From: Tardiphaga sp.
GTDB lineage: Bacteria; Pseudomonadota; Alphaproteobacteria; Rhizobiales; Xanthobacteraceae
DNA: 33,469 bases
Reading direction: 5' to 3'
Assembly: GCF_028290785.1 (NCBI RefSeq)
Contig: NZ_JAQGJD010000186.1
Location: 1-33,469 of the forward strand
Shown here in pieces: positions 1 to 7,978 of the stretch. The first letter of the stretch is position 1. Every line of letters starts with the position of its first letter. The notes below the pieces were generated by a model. The model was given only the letters and a program-made list of their open reading frames with translations. It ran no database searches and was not told where the DNA came from. A program made the position numbers and the translations under genes.

Positions 1-696
1 CTCGTCTGCCTTCTGCCGCACGGCTATGAGGGCCAGGGGCCGGAACACTCCTCGGCACGCCTCGAGCGCTATCTCCAGCTCTGCGCCGAAGACAACATGC
101 AGGTCGCCAACGTCACGACGCCCGCGAACTACTTCCACATCCTGCGCCGGCAGATGAAGCGCGACTTCCGCAAGCCGCTGATCCTGATGACGCCGAAGTC
201 GCTGCTGCGCCACAAGCGCGCGGTCTCGACCCTCGACGAACTCGGCACCGGCTCCACCTTCCACCGCATCCTGTTCGACGATGCGGAGAAGCTGCCGGAC
301 GAGAAGATCAAGCTGGTGCCCGACGCCAAGATCCGTCGCGTCGTGCTGTGTTCCGGCAAGGTCTATTACGACCTCTACGAGGAGCGCGAGAAGCGCGGCG
401 TCGATGACATCTACCTGCTGCGCATCGAGCAGCTGTACCCGGTGCCGCTGAAGGCGCTGGTGCAGGAGCTCGGCCGCTTCAAGGGCGCCGAGATCGTCTG
501 GTGCCAGGAAGAACCCCGCAACATGGGCGCGTGGCACTTCATCGAGCCCTATCTCGAATGGGTGCTGAACCAGATCAACGCCACTCACAAGCGCCCGCGT
601 TACGCCGGACGTGCGGCGTCGGCGGCCACCGCCACAGGCTTGATGTCCAAGCATCTCGCCCAGCTCAAAGCCTTCCTCGACGAGGCGCTGAGCTAA
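1..696 (+). CDS. sucA: 2-oxoglutarate dehydrogenase E1 component, C-terminal part
   Basis: The reading frame is open from the first base and ends with TAA at 694-696, giving the last 231 residues of the protein. The segment [20 protein letters not shown] at the start is the transketolase-like pyrimidine-binding region typical of OdhA/SucA, and the rest ([16 protein letters not shown], then [12 protein letters not shown]) is the C-terminal domain of the same family. E1 decarboxylates 2-oxoglutarate with thiamine diphosphate and transfers the succinyl group to the lipoyl arm of E2 in the cytoplasmic TCA complex. The next genes are E2 and E3, which confirms the assignment. The N-terminal roughly three quarters, including the thiamine diphosphate site, lies outside the window. 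Confidence 0.97.
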   Translation, partial: LVCLLPHGYEGQGPEHSSARLERYLQLCAEDNMQVANVTTPANYFHILRRQMKRDFRKPLILMTPKSLLRHKRAVSTLDELGTGSTFHRILFDDAEKLPDEKIKLVPDAKIRRVVLCSGKVYYDLYEEREKRGVDDIYLLRIEQLYPVPLKALVQELGRFKGAEIVWCQEEPRNMGAWHFIEPYLEWVLNQINATHKRPRYAGRAASAATATGLMSKHLAQLKAFLDEALS

Positions 697-712
697 ACCC
701 CGTCACCGTCAC

Positions 713-736
713 AATGCCCCGCCTGCGCGGGGCATT
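713..736. repeat. Perfect hairpin in the sucA-sucB spacer
   Basis: Ten bases (AATGCCCCGC) pair perfectly with GCGGGGCATT around a CTGC loop, 17 bases after the sucA stop. No T tract follows, so it is not a standard terminator. It may stabilise the sucA 3' end or mark a processing point, leaving sucB with its own ribosome site. That role is inferred. Confidence 0.6.
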
Positions 737-816
737 GGCGCACCCACATCTCTTCCAGCTTTGATATCAGGCGCGGATGGCCGGACGGGCCACCGAGCCG
801 CAAGAGGAAATAGACC

Positions 817-2067
817 ATGACTGAAATTCGCGTTCCCACGCTCGGCGAGTCCGTGACCGAAGCCACCATCGGCAAATGGTTCAAGAAGGCCGGCGATTCG
901 GTGGCTGTCGACGAGCCCCTGGTTGAACTCGAGACCGACAAGGTCACCATCGAAGTGCCGGCGCCGTCCGCCGGCGTACTCGGCGAGATCATCGCCAAGG
1001 ATGGCGAGACCGTCGCGGTCGGCGCGCTGCTCGGCCAGATCACCGATGGTGCCGCCGGCGCGAAGGCTGCACCCGCCGCTGCCCCGGCCAAGGCCGCGGC
1101 GCCAGCGCCCGCCGCGGCTCCGGCTGCCGCGGCACCCGCTCCGACCCAGAAGAGCGCGCCGGTCGATGCGCCGCTGGCGCCTTCGGTGCGCAAGATTTCC
1201 GCCGAGAGCGGCGTCGATGCCGCCACCGTGCCGGGCTCCGGCAAGGATGGCCGCGTCACCAAGGGCGACATGCTGGCCGCGATCGAGAAGGCGGCTTCCG
1301 CGCCGACCCCGGTCAACCAGCCAGCCGCCGCCGTGCAGGTCCGCGCGCCGTCGCCGGCCGATGACGCCGCCCGCGAAGAGCGCGTCAAGATGACCCGGCT
1401 GCGCCAGACCATCGCGCGCCGCCTCAAGGACGTGCAGAACACCGCCGCCATGCTGACGACCTTCAACGAGGTCGATATGAGCCACATCATGGCGCTGCGC
1501 AGCCAGTACAAGGACGTGTTCGAGAAGAAGCACGGCGCCAAGCTCGGCTTCATGGGCTTCTTCACCAAGGCCTGCGTGCAGGCGCTGAAGGATATCCCGG
1601 CCGCCAATGCCGAGATCGACGGCACCGACCTGATCTACAAGAATTACTATCATGTCGGCGTCGCCGTCGGCACCGACAAGGGTCTCGTCGTGCCGGTGGT
1701 TCGCGACTGCGACCGCAAGTCGATTTCGGACATCGAGAAGGGCATCGCCGATTTCGGCCGCCGCGCCCGCGATGGCCAGCTCAAGATCGACGAAATGCAG
1801 GGCGGTACCTTCACCATCACCAATGGCGGCATCTACGGCTCGCTGATGTCCACACCGATCCTGAATGCGCCGCAGTCGGCGATCCTCGGCATGCACAAGA
1901 TCCAGGAGCGCCCGGTCGTGGTCGCCGGCAAGATCGAAATCCGCCCGATGATGTATCTGGCGCTGTCCTACGATCACCGCGTCATCGACGGCAAGGAAGC
2001 CGTGACGTTCCTGGTCCGCGTCAAGGAAAGCCTGGAAGATCCGGCCCGCCTGGTGCTGGACCTCTGA
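817..2067 (+). CDS. sucB: Dihydrolipoyllysine succinyltransferase (E2 of 2-oxoglutarate dehydrogenase)
   Basis: The protein has 416 residues, normal for the family. Residues 1-77 form a lipoyl domain with the lipoylated lysine K42 in the ETDKV motif (39-43). An Ala/Pro-rich flexible linker (about 83-113) leads to the peripheral subunit-binding domain (about 118-156), then a second linker and the catalytic acyltransferase core. The active-site motif HRVIDG has H387 and D391. E2 takes succinyl from E1 and transfers it to CoA; its lipoamide is reoxidised by the E3 encoded at 3020. The start is supported by an AGAGGAAA ribosome site about 10 bases upstream. It lies 120 bp after sucA. The motifs fit succinyl- rather than acetyltransferase because of the sucA neighbour. 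Confidence 0.97.
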   Translation: MTEIRVPTLGESVTEATIGKWFKKAGDSVAVDEPLVELETDKVTIEVPAPSAGVLGEIIAKDGETVAVGALLGQITDGAAGAKAAPAAAPAKAAAPAPAAAPAAAAPAPTQKSAPVDAPLAPSVRKISAESGVDAATVPGSGKDGRVTKGDMLAAIEKAASAPTPVNQPAAAVQVRAPSPADDAAREERVKMTRLRQTIARRLKDVQNTAAMLTTFNEVDMSHIMALRSQYKDVFEKKHGAKLGFMGFFTKACVQALKDIPAANAEIDGTDLIYKNYYHVGVAVGTDKGLVVPVVRDCDRKSISDIEKGIADFGRRARDGQLKIDEMQGGTFTITNGGIYGSLMSTPILNAPQSAILGMHKIQERPVVVAGKIEIRPMMYLALSYDHRVIDGKEAVTFLVRVKESLEDPARLVLDL

Positions 2068-2079
2068 TCAATCACACGC

Positions 2080-2193
2080 TGTCATGGCCGGGCAAGAGCG
2101 CAGAGCGCGTCTTTGCTCTAATGTCCCGGTCATCCACGTTTGCTGCATCCGCAGATTTGGACGTGGATGCCCGGGACAGGTGCGGGCATGACG
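2080..2193. repeat. Palindromic intergenic repeat (REP-like)
   Basis: The sucB-SDR spacer is nearly filled by nested inverted repeats. Outer GTCATG/CATGAC arms lie at 2081-2086 and 2187-2192. An inner pair of 18-base arms (2122-2139 and 2161-2178) differs at one position and is separated by 21 bases. The piece CATCCACGTTT recurs in the atpA-atpG spacer at 13819-13829, which points to a dispersed family. Confidence 0.7.
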
Positions 2194-2221
2194 GAGCTAA
2201 CCGAAAGTTCGGAGCGTTTGC

Positions 2222-2977
2222 ATGGGTGCTGACACAAATAAGGTCGTGATCATCACCGGGGGCAGCCGCGGCATTGGCCGGGCGGCGGCGCTTAAGGCTG
2301 CCGCGGCCGGCTTCAAAGTCGTCGTCGGCTATGCCAGCAACGAGGCGGCCGCCAACGAAGTCATCGCTGCTATCGAAGCGACCAACGGCAAAGCGATCGC
2401 TGTCAAATGCGACGTCGGCGTGGAAGCCGACATCCTCGCTTTGTTCAAGGCGGCCGACGAATTCGGCCCGCTCGGTGCGCTGGTCAACAATGCCGGCATT
2501 GTCGGTCCCTCTATCCGCGTCGAGGATATGACCGCCGAGCGCATCACCAAAATGCTCGCCGTCAACGTCACCGGCAGCTTTCTGTGCGCGCGCGAGGCGG
2601 TGAAGCGGATGTCCACGAAACACGGTGGCCGGGGCGGCGTGATCGTCAATCTGTCGTCGGTCGCAGCGAGACTCGGCGCGCCCAACACCTATGTCGACTA
2701 CGCCGCCTCGAAAGGCGCGATCGATTCCTTCACGACCGGCCTCGCGCTCGAAGTCGCCAATGAAGGCATTCGCGTTGTCGGCATCCGGCCCGGCCTGATC
2801 GATACCGATATTCACGCGTCGGGCGGCGAGCCGGATCGCGCGCATCGCCTTGCTCCCAACGTTCCGATGAAGCGCGTCGGCACTGCGGATGAAATCGCCA
2901 ACGCCATCGTCTGGCTTCTGTCGGACGAAGCGTCCTACGTCACCGCCTCCATTCTCGACGTGTCGGGTGGCCGCTAG
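2222..2977 (+). CDS. SDR family NAD(P)-dependent oxidoreductase
   Basis: A classical short-chain dehydrogenase of 251 residues, the usual length. The cofactor motif TGGSRGIG spans 12-19, NNAG is at 89-92, the catalytic serine is probably S146 in NLSS (143-146), and the YxxxK pair is Y160/K164. The C-terminal PG..DT segment (190-195) is also typical. It is closest in style to 3-oxoacyl-ACP reductase/glucose dehydrogenase-like enzymes; the substrate cannot be told from sequence. It sits between sucB and lpd on the same strand, after a REP-like element, and has 42 bp to lpd, so it may be co-transcribed with the 2-oxoglutarate dehydrogenase genes. No chemical link to the complex is evident. Confidence 0.92.
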   Translation: MGADTNKVVIITGGSRGIGRAAALKAAAAGFKVVVGYASNEAAANEVIAAIEATNGKAIAVKCDVGVEADILALFKAADEFGPLGALVNNAGIVGPSIRVEDMTAERITKMLAVNVTGSFLCAREAVKRMSTKHGGRGGVIVNLSSVAARLGAPNTYVDYAASKGAIDSFTTGLALEVANEGIRVVGIRPGLIDTDIHASGGEPDRAHRLAPNVPMKRVGTADEIANAIVWLLSDEASYVTASILDVSGGR

Positions 2978-3019
2978 CGCCACGACACCCCATATCTACA
3001 GAAAATACAGGAACTTCTC

Positions 3020-4423
3020 ATGGCCTCCTACGATCTCATTGTTATCGGCACCGGTCCCGGCGGCTATGTCTGCGCGATTCGCGCGGCGCAGCTAGGCATG
3101 AGGGTGGCGGTCGTCGAAAAGAACGCCACCCTCGGCGGCACCTGCCTCAACGTCGGCTGCATGCCGTCGAAGGCGCTGCTCTACGCTTCCGAACTGTATG
3201 AGGAAGCCGGGCACTCGTTCGCCAAGATGGGCATCAAGGTCTCGGCGCCGGCGCTCGACATGCCGCAGATGATGACCTTCAAGCAGCAGGGCATCGACGG
3301 CAACGTCAAGGGCGTCGACTTCCTGATGAAGAAGAACAAGATCGATGTCGTGATGGGGCTCGGCAAGGTGCTCGGCACCGGCAAGGTCGAGGTCAAGGCG
3401 GCCGACGGCAAGACCCAGGTGCTGGAAACGAAGAACATCGTCATCGCTACCGGCTCCGATGTCACCAAACTCAAGGGCATCGAGATCGACGAGAAGCGCG
3501 TGGTGTCCTCGACCGGCGCGCTGTCGCTCGACAAGGTGCCGGAAAAGATGATCGTGGTCGGCGCCGGCGTGATCGGCCTCGAGCTCGGCTCGGTGTGGCG
3601 CCGTCTCGGCGCCGAAGTCACGGTGGTTGAATTCCTCGATCGCATCCTGCCGGGCATGGACGGCGAAGTCGCGAAGTCGTTCCAGCGCATCCTCGAGAAG
3701 CAGGGCATGACCTTCAAGCTCGGCTCCAAGGTGACCGGCGTCGATTCGTCCGGCAAGCGCCTGAAGGCGCAGGTCGAGCCCGCCGCCGGCGGCGCCGCTG
3801 AAGCCATCGAAGCGGATGTGATCCTGGTGGCGATCGGCCGCGTGCCCTACACCGAGGCGCTCGGCCTCAAGGACGCCGGCGTCGCGCTCGACGAACGCAA
3901 CCGCGTTAAAATCGACAAGCACTTTGCCACCAATGTCAGCGGCATCTACGCCATCGGCGACGTCGTCGCGGGGCCGATGCTGGCGCACAAGGCCGAGGAC
4001 GAAGGCGTCGCCTGCGCCGAAATCCTCGCCGGCCAGGCCGGTCATGTGAATTACGACGTGATCCCCAGCGTGGTCTACACCACGCCGGAGGTCGCCACGG
4101 TCGGCAAGACCGAGGAAGAGCTGAAGGCGGCTGGCGTCGCTTACACCGTCGGTAAGTTCCCGTTCACCGCCAATGGCCGTTCCAAGGTCAACCAGACCAC
4201 CGATGGCTTCGTGAAGATTCTCGCAGATGCGAAGACCGACCGCGTGCTCGGCGTTCACATCATCGGCCGCGAAGCCGGCGAGATGATCCATGAATGCTGC
4301 GTGCTGATGGAATTCGGTGGTTCCGCCGAGGATCTGGCGCGCACCTGCCACGCCCATCCGACCCGCTCCGAAGCGGTCAAGGAAGCGGCGTTTGCGGTTG
4401 CCAAGCGCGCTATCCATATGTGA
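3020..4423 (+). CDS. lpd: Dihydrolipoyl dehydrogenase (E3)
   Basis: A 467-residue flavoprotein disulfide reductase. The FAD-binding GTGPGG (10-15), the redox disulfide C42/C47 in GGTCLNVGC, a second GxGxxG NAD site ([12 protein letters not shown]), and the C-terminal HAHPTRSE with the catalytic pair H446/E451 are all present. It reoxidises the dihydrolipoyl groups of E2 enzymes and passes electrons to NAD+. An AGGAA ribosome site lies 6 bases before ATG. Located after sucA-sucB, it is likely the E3 used by 2-oxoglutarate dehydrogenase; whether the cell has another copy for pyruvate dehydrogenase cannot be seen here. Confidence 0.97.
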   Translation: MASYDLIVIGTGPGGYVCAIRAAQLGMRVAVVEKNATLGGTCLNVGCMPSKALLYASELYEEAGHSFAKMGIKVSAPALDMPQMMTFKQQGIDGNVKGVDFLMKKNKIDVVMGLGKVLGTGKVEVKAADGKTQVLETKNIVIATGSDVTKLKGIEIDEKRVVSSTGALSLDKVPEKMIVVGAGVIGLELGSVWRRLGAEVTVVEFLDRILPGMDGEVAKSFQRILEKQGMTFKLGSKVTGVDSSGKRLKAQVEPAAGGAAEAIEADVILVAIGRVPYTEALGLKDAGVALDERNRVKIDKHFATNVSGIYAIGDVVAGPMLAHKAEDEGVACAEILAGQAGHVNYDVIPSVVYTTPEVATVGKTEEELKAAGVAYTVGKFPFTANGRSKVNQTTDGFVKILADAKTDRVLGVHIIGREAGEMIHECCVLMEFGGSAEDLARTCHAHPTRSEAVKEAAFAVAKRAIHM

Positions 4424-4428
4424 GTGGC

Positions 4429-4448
4429 GCCCGGCGCTTCCGCCGGGC
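4429..4448. repeat. GC-rich hairpin after lpd
   Basis: GCCCGGCG pairs with CGCCGGGC around a CTTC loop, five bases after the lpd stop codon and 14 bases before the next start codon. There is no T run, so it is more likely a 3'-end stabilising or processing hairpin than a terminator. It also argues against the in-frame GTG at 4424 as start of the next gene. Confidence 0.55.
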
Positions 4449-4462
4449 GGGGGCAAGTCGTC

Positions 4463-4996
4463 ATGATGCGTCGCCTGTTGCAGCCGCTCTGGATCCTGCT
4501 CGCTTTGATTTTTTTGATCGAGGCGTGGTTCTGGGATCATCTCGAACCGGTCGTCGCCCGCATCGTGGCGATGATCCCGCTACGCGCGTTCAAGGCCTGG
4601 CTGGCCGCGCGCGTCGCGCAGTTGTCGCCGATGATGACGCTGCTGGTTTTTCTCGCGCCGGTGGTGCTGCTGTTTCCGGTGAAGCTCGTCGAGGTCTGGC
4701 TGCTCGCCAACCAGTACTGGATCAGCGCCGTGGTGCTGATCGTGGCAATGAAATTCCTCGGCGTCGGCATCGCCGCCTTTATCTTTGACGTCACCCGGCC
4801 AAAACTGCTGCAGATGCCGTGGTTCGTCCGCGTCTACGAGTGGGTGCTCGATATCCGCCGCCGCGCCAGCGAGATCGTCGCGCCGGTGATGGAACGCATC
4901 AAGGCGATGGTGGCGCGGATTCGCGGCGGCTCGTCGTCGCGCTGGATGCGCATCGTCCAGCGCCTGCGCAGCCGCGCCTTTGCCCGCAAGGTTTGA
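4463..4996 (+). CDS. Hypothetical integral membrane protein
   Basis: I do not recognise a named family. From ATG 4463 the product has 177 residues. One membrane segment is at about 6-22 (LQPLWILLALIFLIEAW). Further segments follow at about 56-78 and 84-108 (LSPMMTLLVFLAPVVLLF and WISAVVLIVAMKFLGVGIAAFIF). The C-terminal 60 residues are strongly basic and probably cytoplasmic, ending in RIVQRLRSRAFARKV. A GTG at 4424 is in frame, but a hairpin and a G-rich ribosome-like site (GGGCGGGGGCAAG) lie between it and ATG 4463, so the later start is preferred. The stop overlaps the next start (TGATG), which suggests translational coupling with the hydrolase. Confidence 0.75.
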   Translation: MMRRLLQPLWILLALIFLIEAWFWDHLEPVVARIVAMIPLRAFKAWLAARVAQLSPMMTLLVFLAPVVLLFPVKLVEVWLLANQYWISAVVLIVAMKFLGVGIAAFIFDVTRPKLLQMPWFVRVYEWVLDIRRRASEIVAPVMERIKAMVARIRGGSSSRWMRIVQRLRSRAFARKV

Positions 4997-5910
4997 TGGA
5001 GATCGTCTTGGCCGAGTTGTCGCGCGTCAAAACCCCGCTGCTCGATATGGCTTACGAACACTCCGGTCCGGACAGCGGTGTGCCCGTCATCCTGCTGCAC
5101 GGCTTTCCCTATGATATCCGCGGCTATGACGACGCCGTCGCGCGGATCAATGCCGCGGGCTTCCACACCATCGTGCCGTATCTGCGCGGCTATGGCCCGA
5201 CCCGTTTCCTGGACGACCGCACATTGCGCTCCGGCCAGCAGGCCGCGCTCGGCCAGGACCTGCGCGAGCTGATGGATGCGCTGCGCATCGATAAAGCGGT
5301 GCTCGCGGGCTACGACTGGGGCGGGCGTGCCGCCTGTGTCGTGTCCGCTTTATGGCCGGAGCGCGTGCACGGCCTGGTTAGTTGCACCGGCTACAATATC
5401 CAGGACATCCCGAATTCAAGCCGGCCCGCCGACCCCGTGCAGGAAGCGCGGATGTGGTACGTCTGGTACTTCCACACCGAACGCGGCCGCAACGGCCTGA
5501 CGCAGAACCGCGCGGCCTTGGCGAAACTGTTGTGGAAGATGTGGTCGCCGTCATGGGCGTTCGATGACGACGCCTTCAATCGCACGGCGCCAGCCTTTGA
5601 CAACGACGACTTCGTCGATGTCGTGATCCACTCCTACATGTACCGCACGGGCGGCGTGGCTGGCGATGAGCGCTATGCCGCCATCGAAGCGCAACTCGCG
5701 GCGCAGCCGGCCATCGATGTGCCGACCATCGTGCTGCACGGCGCCGACGACAATATCACGCCGGTCGGCAACTCGGAAAATCACGGCCGTCATTTTACTT
5801 CAGATTACGAGCGCCGCGTGCTGGCCGGCATCGGCCACAACGTTCCGCAGGAAGCGCCAGAGGAATTTGCCAAAGCGGTGATAGAGTTGTGCAGCCGTAG
5901 GGTGGGTTAG
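4996..5910 (+). CDS. Alpha/beta hydrolase, epoxide hydrolase/haloalkane dehalogenase-like
   Basis: 304 residues with the alpha/beta-hydrolase plan. HGFP (35-38) forms the oxyanion region. The nucleophile elbow GYDWGG (105-110) places an aspartate, D107, where esterases have serine. The acid is D251 or D252 in HGADDNITP, and the base is H281 in GHNVPQEAPEEF. An Asp nucleophile followed by Trp is typical of soluble epoxide hydrolases and haloalkane dehalogenases; the substrate is unknown. The ATG overlaps the stop of the membrane protein gene by one base. The last five codons and the stop lie in the left arm of an inverted repeat (5894-5995), so the C-terminus SRRVG is repeat-derived. Confidence 0.88.
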   Translation: MEIVLAELSRVKTPLLDMAYEHSGPDSGVPVILLHGFPYDIRGYDDAVARINAAGFHTIVPYLRGYGPTRFLDDRTLRSGQQAALGQDLRELMDALRIDKAVLAGYDWGGRAACVVSALWPERVHGLVSCTGYNIQDIPNSSRPADPVQEARMWYVWYFHTERGRNGLTQNRAALAKLLWKMWSPSWAFDDDAFNRTAPAFDNDDFVDVVIHSYMYRTGGVAGDERYAAIEAQLAAQPAIDVPTIVLHGADDNITPVGNSENHGRHFTSDYERRVLAGIGHNVPQEAPEEFAKAVIELCSRRVG

Positions 5911-5995
5911 GCGCCCTTGCGCCGTAACCCACCGACGTCGCCCATAGTCCGGAAAATTGGTGGGTTACGCGCTTTGCCCTAACCCACCCTACGGC
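5894..5995. repeat. Nested inverted repeat (GTAGGGTGGGTTAG family)
   Basis: Perfect 17-base arms lie at 5894-5910 and 5979-5995 (GCCGTAGGGTGGGTTAG and its complement). Inside them are perfect 10-base arms at 5924-5933 and 5959-5968 (GTAACCCACC/GGTGGGTTAC). It lies between convergent genes and could fold into a long hairpin acting as a bidirectional terminator. The left arm supplies the hydrolase stop codon. Confidence 0.85.
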
Positions 5996-6008
5996 ACCAG
6001 CGCCGTAC

Positions 6009-6599
6009 TCACATCAAATGCACGGCGTGCGGCGCGAACAGGCCGATCAGGGTGAAGGCGATGCCGGCGATCGCAAGGAAGCCGGAGACATAGGCCAGTG
6101 CAATCATCCCGGTGATGATGGTCGCCGACGCCAGCACGATGCCAATCTGGAAGGCGGCGGAGGCCACTTCGTAGTGGTGATAGCGCGCCATCGCGAGGTC
6201 GCGATCGTGCTCGGCATGCTTAGCGCGCTCGGCGAGCTGTTCGGAGCCTTCGCCGGTTTCCGGCTCGGAGCGGTAGCGGTCCGCGGTCTTCTTCCAGTCG
6301 TCGATCTGCTTCGTCAGCGCCGCCTTGGCGGCATCGTCACCCATCTGACCGAGGCTGAGCCGGGCCTGGTCCGAAGTCGCCTGCACCACGGTGCGGCGGA
6401 TGCTCTTGGCCTGGAAGAACGCCCACAGGTTGGATGCCTCGACGTTCTTGCTGATCGATTCGGTCTGCGCGCCCTTGCCGAGCGTCTCCGACAACGCCAG
6501 GAACAACGCGATCACCGCAATCAGCAGCGCGATCTTCTTGTTGGACCCCGACGCATGCTCGGCGTGTTCGGCGTGCTCCATGCTTTCATGCGCGCTCAT
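6009..6599 (-). CDS. DUF4337 domain-containing membrane protein
   Basis: 196 residues. The start MSAHESMEHAEHAEHASGSNKK has the His/Glu/Ala-rich head seen in DUF4337 proteins, with EHA repeated three times. A first membrane helix (about 23-40, IALLIAVIALFLALSETL) is followed by a soluble, charged central domain (about 45-140) with NLWAFFQAKSIRRT. Two C-terminal helices close the protein (about 145-190). The function of the family is unknown. ATG at 6599 is supported by GGGAGA upstream. It lies 98 bp downstream of xerC on the same strand, so it might be read from the xerC promoter or from its own. Confidence 0.88.
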   Translation of the reverse strand: MSAHESMEHAEHAEHASGSNKKIALLIAVIALFLALSETLGKGAQTESISKNVEASNLWAFFQAKSIRRTVVQATSDQARLSLGQMGDDAAKAALTKQIDDWKKTADRYRSEPETGEGSEQLAERAKHAEHDRDLAMARYHHYEVASAAFQIGIVLASATIITGMIALAYVSGFLAIAGIAFTLIGLFAPHAVHLM

Positions 6600-6626
6600 C
6601 GACCTAATCTCCCTGCTGACAATTTT

Positions 6627-6652
6627 GGAGCATTGGCCGATAGGCCTGCTCC
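6627..6652 (-). repeat. Hairpin in the xerC-DUF4337 spacer
   Basis: GGAGCA (6627-6632) pairs with TGCTCC (6647-6652) and GGCC with GGCC inside, with a two-base bulge and a GATA loop. On the minus strand it falls about 28 bases before the DUF4337 start. No U tract follows it. Confidence 0.4.
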
Positions 6653-6697
6653 ATGCAAGGGCAATGTCTGCGACGAAACGATGACGAAACGACCGCG

Positions 6698-7675
6698 CTA
6701 CGCCCGCGGATGTGCAGTCTTGTAGACCTCGAACAGCCGCTCGGTATCGATGCCGGTATAGATCTGGGTGGTCGATAGCGAGGCGTGGCCGAGCAGTTCC
6801 TGGATCGCGCGCAGGTCGCCGCCGCGGGTCAGGAGATGGGTGGCGAAGGAATGCCGCAACGCATGCGGGGTGGCGCTGTCGGGCAGGCCGAGCGCGCCGC
6901 GCAGCCGTTCCATGGTGAGCTGGATGATGCGCGGCGAGAGCGGCCCGCCGCGAGCGCCGACGAACATCGGGCCGTCGGGCGGCAGCGGGTGCGGGCACAT
7001 CGCGGCATAGTCTGCGATCAAGGCCAGCACGTTCTGCAGCACCGGCACCATGCGGGTCTTGTTGCCCTTGCCGTTGACGATCAGCACGTCGCCGGCACCG
7101 GGCGCAGGCACCTCGCGGCGCTTCAGCCCGAGCGCCTCGGAGATGCGCAGGCCGGAGCCGTACAGCAGCGCCATCACCGCGGCGTCGCGTGCCCATATCC
7201 ACGGATCGCGATTCTCGCCGGCGCGTTCGTCGGCGTCGGTCAGGCGTTTGGCGGAGACCATCTGGATCGGCTTCGGCAGGCTCTTGCCGATCTTTGGCGC
7301 CCGAATGCCGGAGAGGGCGCCGACATTGCCGTGGCCCTCGCGCTCCAGGAAGCGGCCGAACGAACGCAGCCCGGCGAGCGCCCGCATCAAGGAGCGGCCG
7401 CCGATATCGTCGGCGCGGCGCGACGCCATGAAGGCGCGGACATCGCTGGCTTCAAGCTTCGCAAAGCGGGGGATCGACACCCGTGCGCCCCAGTGTTCGG
7501 CGAGGAATGTCAGGAACTGGCGCACGTCGCGCGAATAGGCCTCCGACGTCTTCGGCGACAGCCGGCGCTCGGCGCGCAGATGCGACAGCCATCGCGTCAT
7601 CTGCAGCGAAACGTCTTCCGCCGCGCAGGGCAGGTCGATCGGGGCGGGTGGTTTGGCGACGGTCGGTCTGGCCAT
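6698..7675 (-). CDS. xerC: Tyrosine recombinase XerC
   Basis: 325 residues. An N-terminal SAM-like DNA-binding domain (about 20-115) is followed by the catalytic domain. The tyrosine recombinase residues are R177 (GSGLRISE), K203 (NGKGNKTR), H271 and R274 (HALRHSFATH), H297 (LLGHASLSTTQIYTGI) and the nucleophile Y306. XerC acts with XerD at dif to resolve chromosome dimers at division. The position next to priA, the lack of phage genes and the full-length domain plan fit chromosomal XerC rather than an element integrase. The start ATG is at 7675. The C-terminus ends with KTAHPRA. Confidence 0.93.
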   Translation of the reverse strand: MARPTVAKPPAPIDLPCAAEDVSLQMTRWLSHLRAERRLSPKTSEAYSRDVRQFLTFLAEHWGARVSIPRFAKLEASDVRAFMASRRADDIGGRSLMRALAGLRSFGRFLEREGHGNVGALSGIRAPKIGKSLPKPIQMVSAKRLTDADERAGENRDPWIWARDAAVMALLYGSGLRISEALGLKRREVPAPGAGDVLIVNGKGNKTRMVPVLQNVLALIADYAAMCPHPLPPDGPMFVGARGGPLSPRIIQLTMERLRGALGLPDSATPHALRHSFATHLLTRGGDLRAIQELLGHASLSTTQIYTGIDTERLFEVYKTAHPRA

Positions 7676-7978
7676 GAGGTGCCTTCCAGCGCGCGGCGCG
7701 CGAACAGGGCCACACTATCACACCCGGGCGTTTCGCATTGGTGAACCCGCTCGGACATGGATGATCGGTCCGCGGCCTCTCCCCGAGTCGTCCCCGCGAA
7801 CGCGGGGATCCATAGCCTCCGTCCTCTCAATCAGGGCAAAGGTGGCGGCGACTGAGTCAATGCCGAAACGACCGAGGGTATGGGTCCCCGCGTACGCGGG
7901 GACGACCCGGAGTTCGCGGCTTCTAATTAGGACAATCAGTCCCTAAGTTAGCCCCACCTCCCGCAGAGCCGATCTTCC
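7676..7978. other. xerC-priA divergent spacer
   Basis: About 300 bp between divergent genes. It must hold both promoters, but I could not fix either one. The middle is taken up by the inverted repeat pair at 7788-7905; nothing else is evident. Confidence 0.5.
7788..7905. repeat. Inverted repeat pair (GTCCCCGCGNACGCGGGGA family)
   Basis: Arms of 27 bases at 7788-7814 and 7879-7905 match as inverted copies with two differences. Each arm is itself a short palindrome around CCCCGCG(A/T)ACGCGGGG. The 64 bases between are unremarkable. Confidence 0.8.

Noticed and set aside
4424..4462. GTG at 4424 as the start of the membrane protein
   Set aside because: It follows the lpd stop directly without a ribosome site, and an 8-bp hairpin lies between it and ATG 4463, which has a G-rich site upstream.
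3092..4540. Long minus-strand frame opposite lpd
   Set aside because: No motif; composition is that of an antisense shadow of lpd.
6698..7675. Integrase of a mobile element
   Set aside because: The XerC motifs and length, the position beside priA, and the absence of att-like repeats or phage genes favour the chromosomal dimer-resolution enzyme.
7788..7905. Possible CRISPR array
   Set aside because: Only two inverted copies with self-palindromes, no series of direct repeats with even spacers, and no cas genes.
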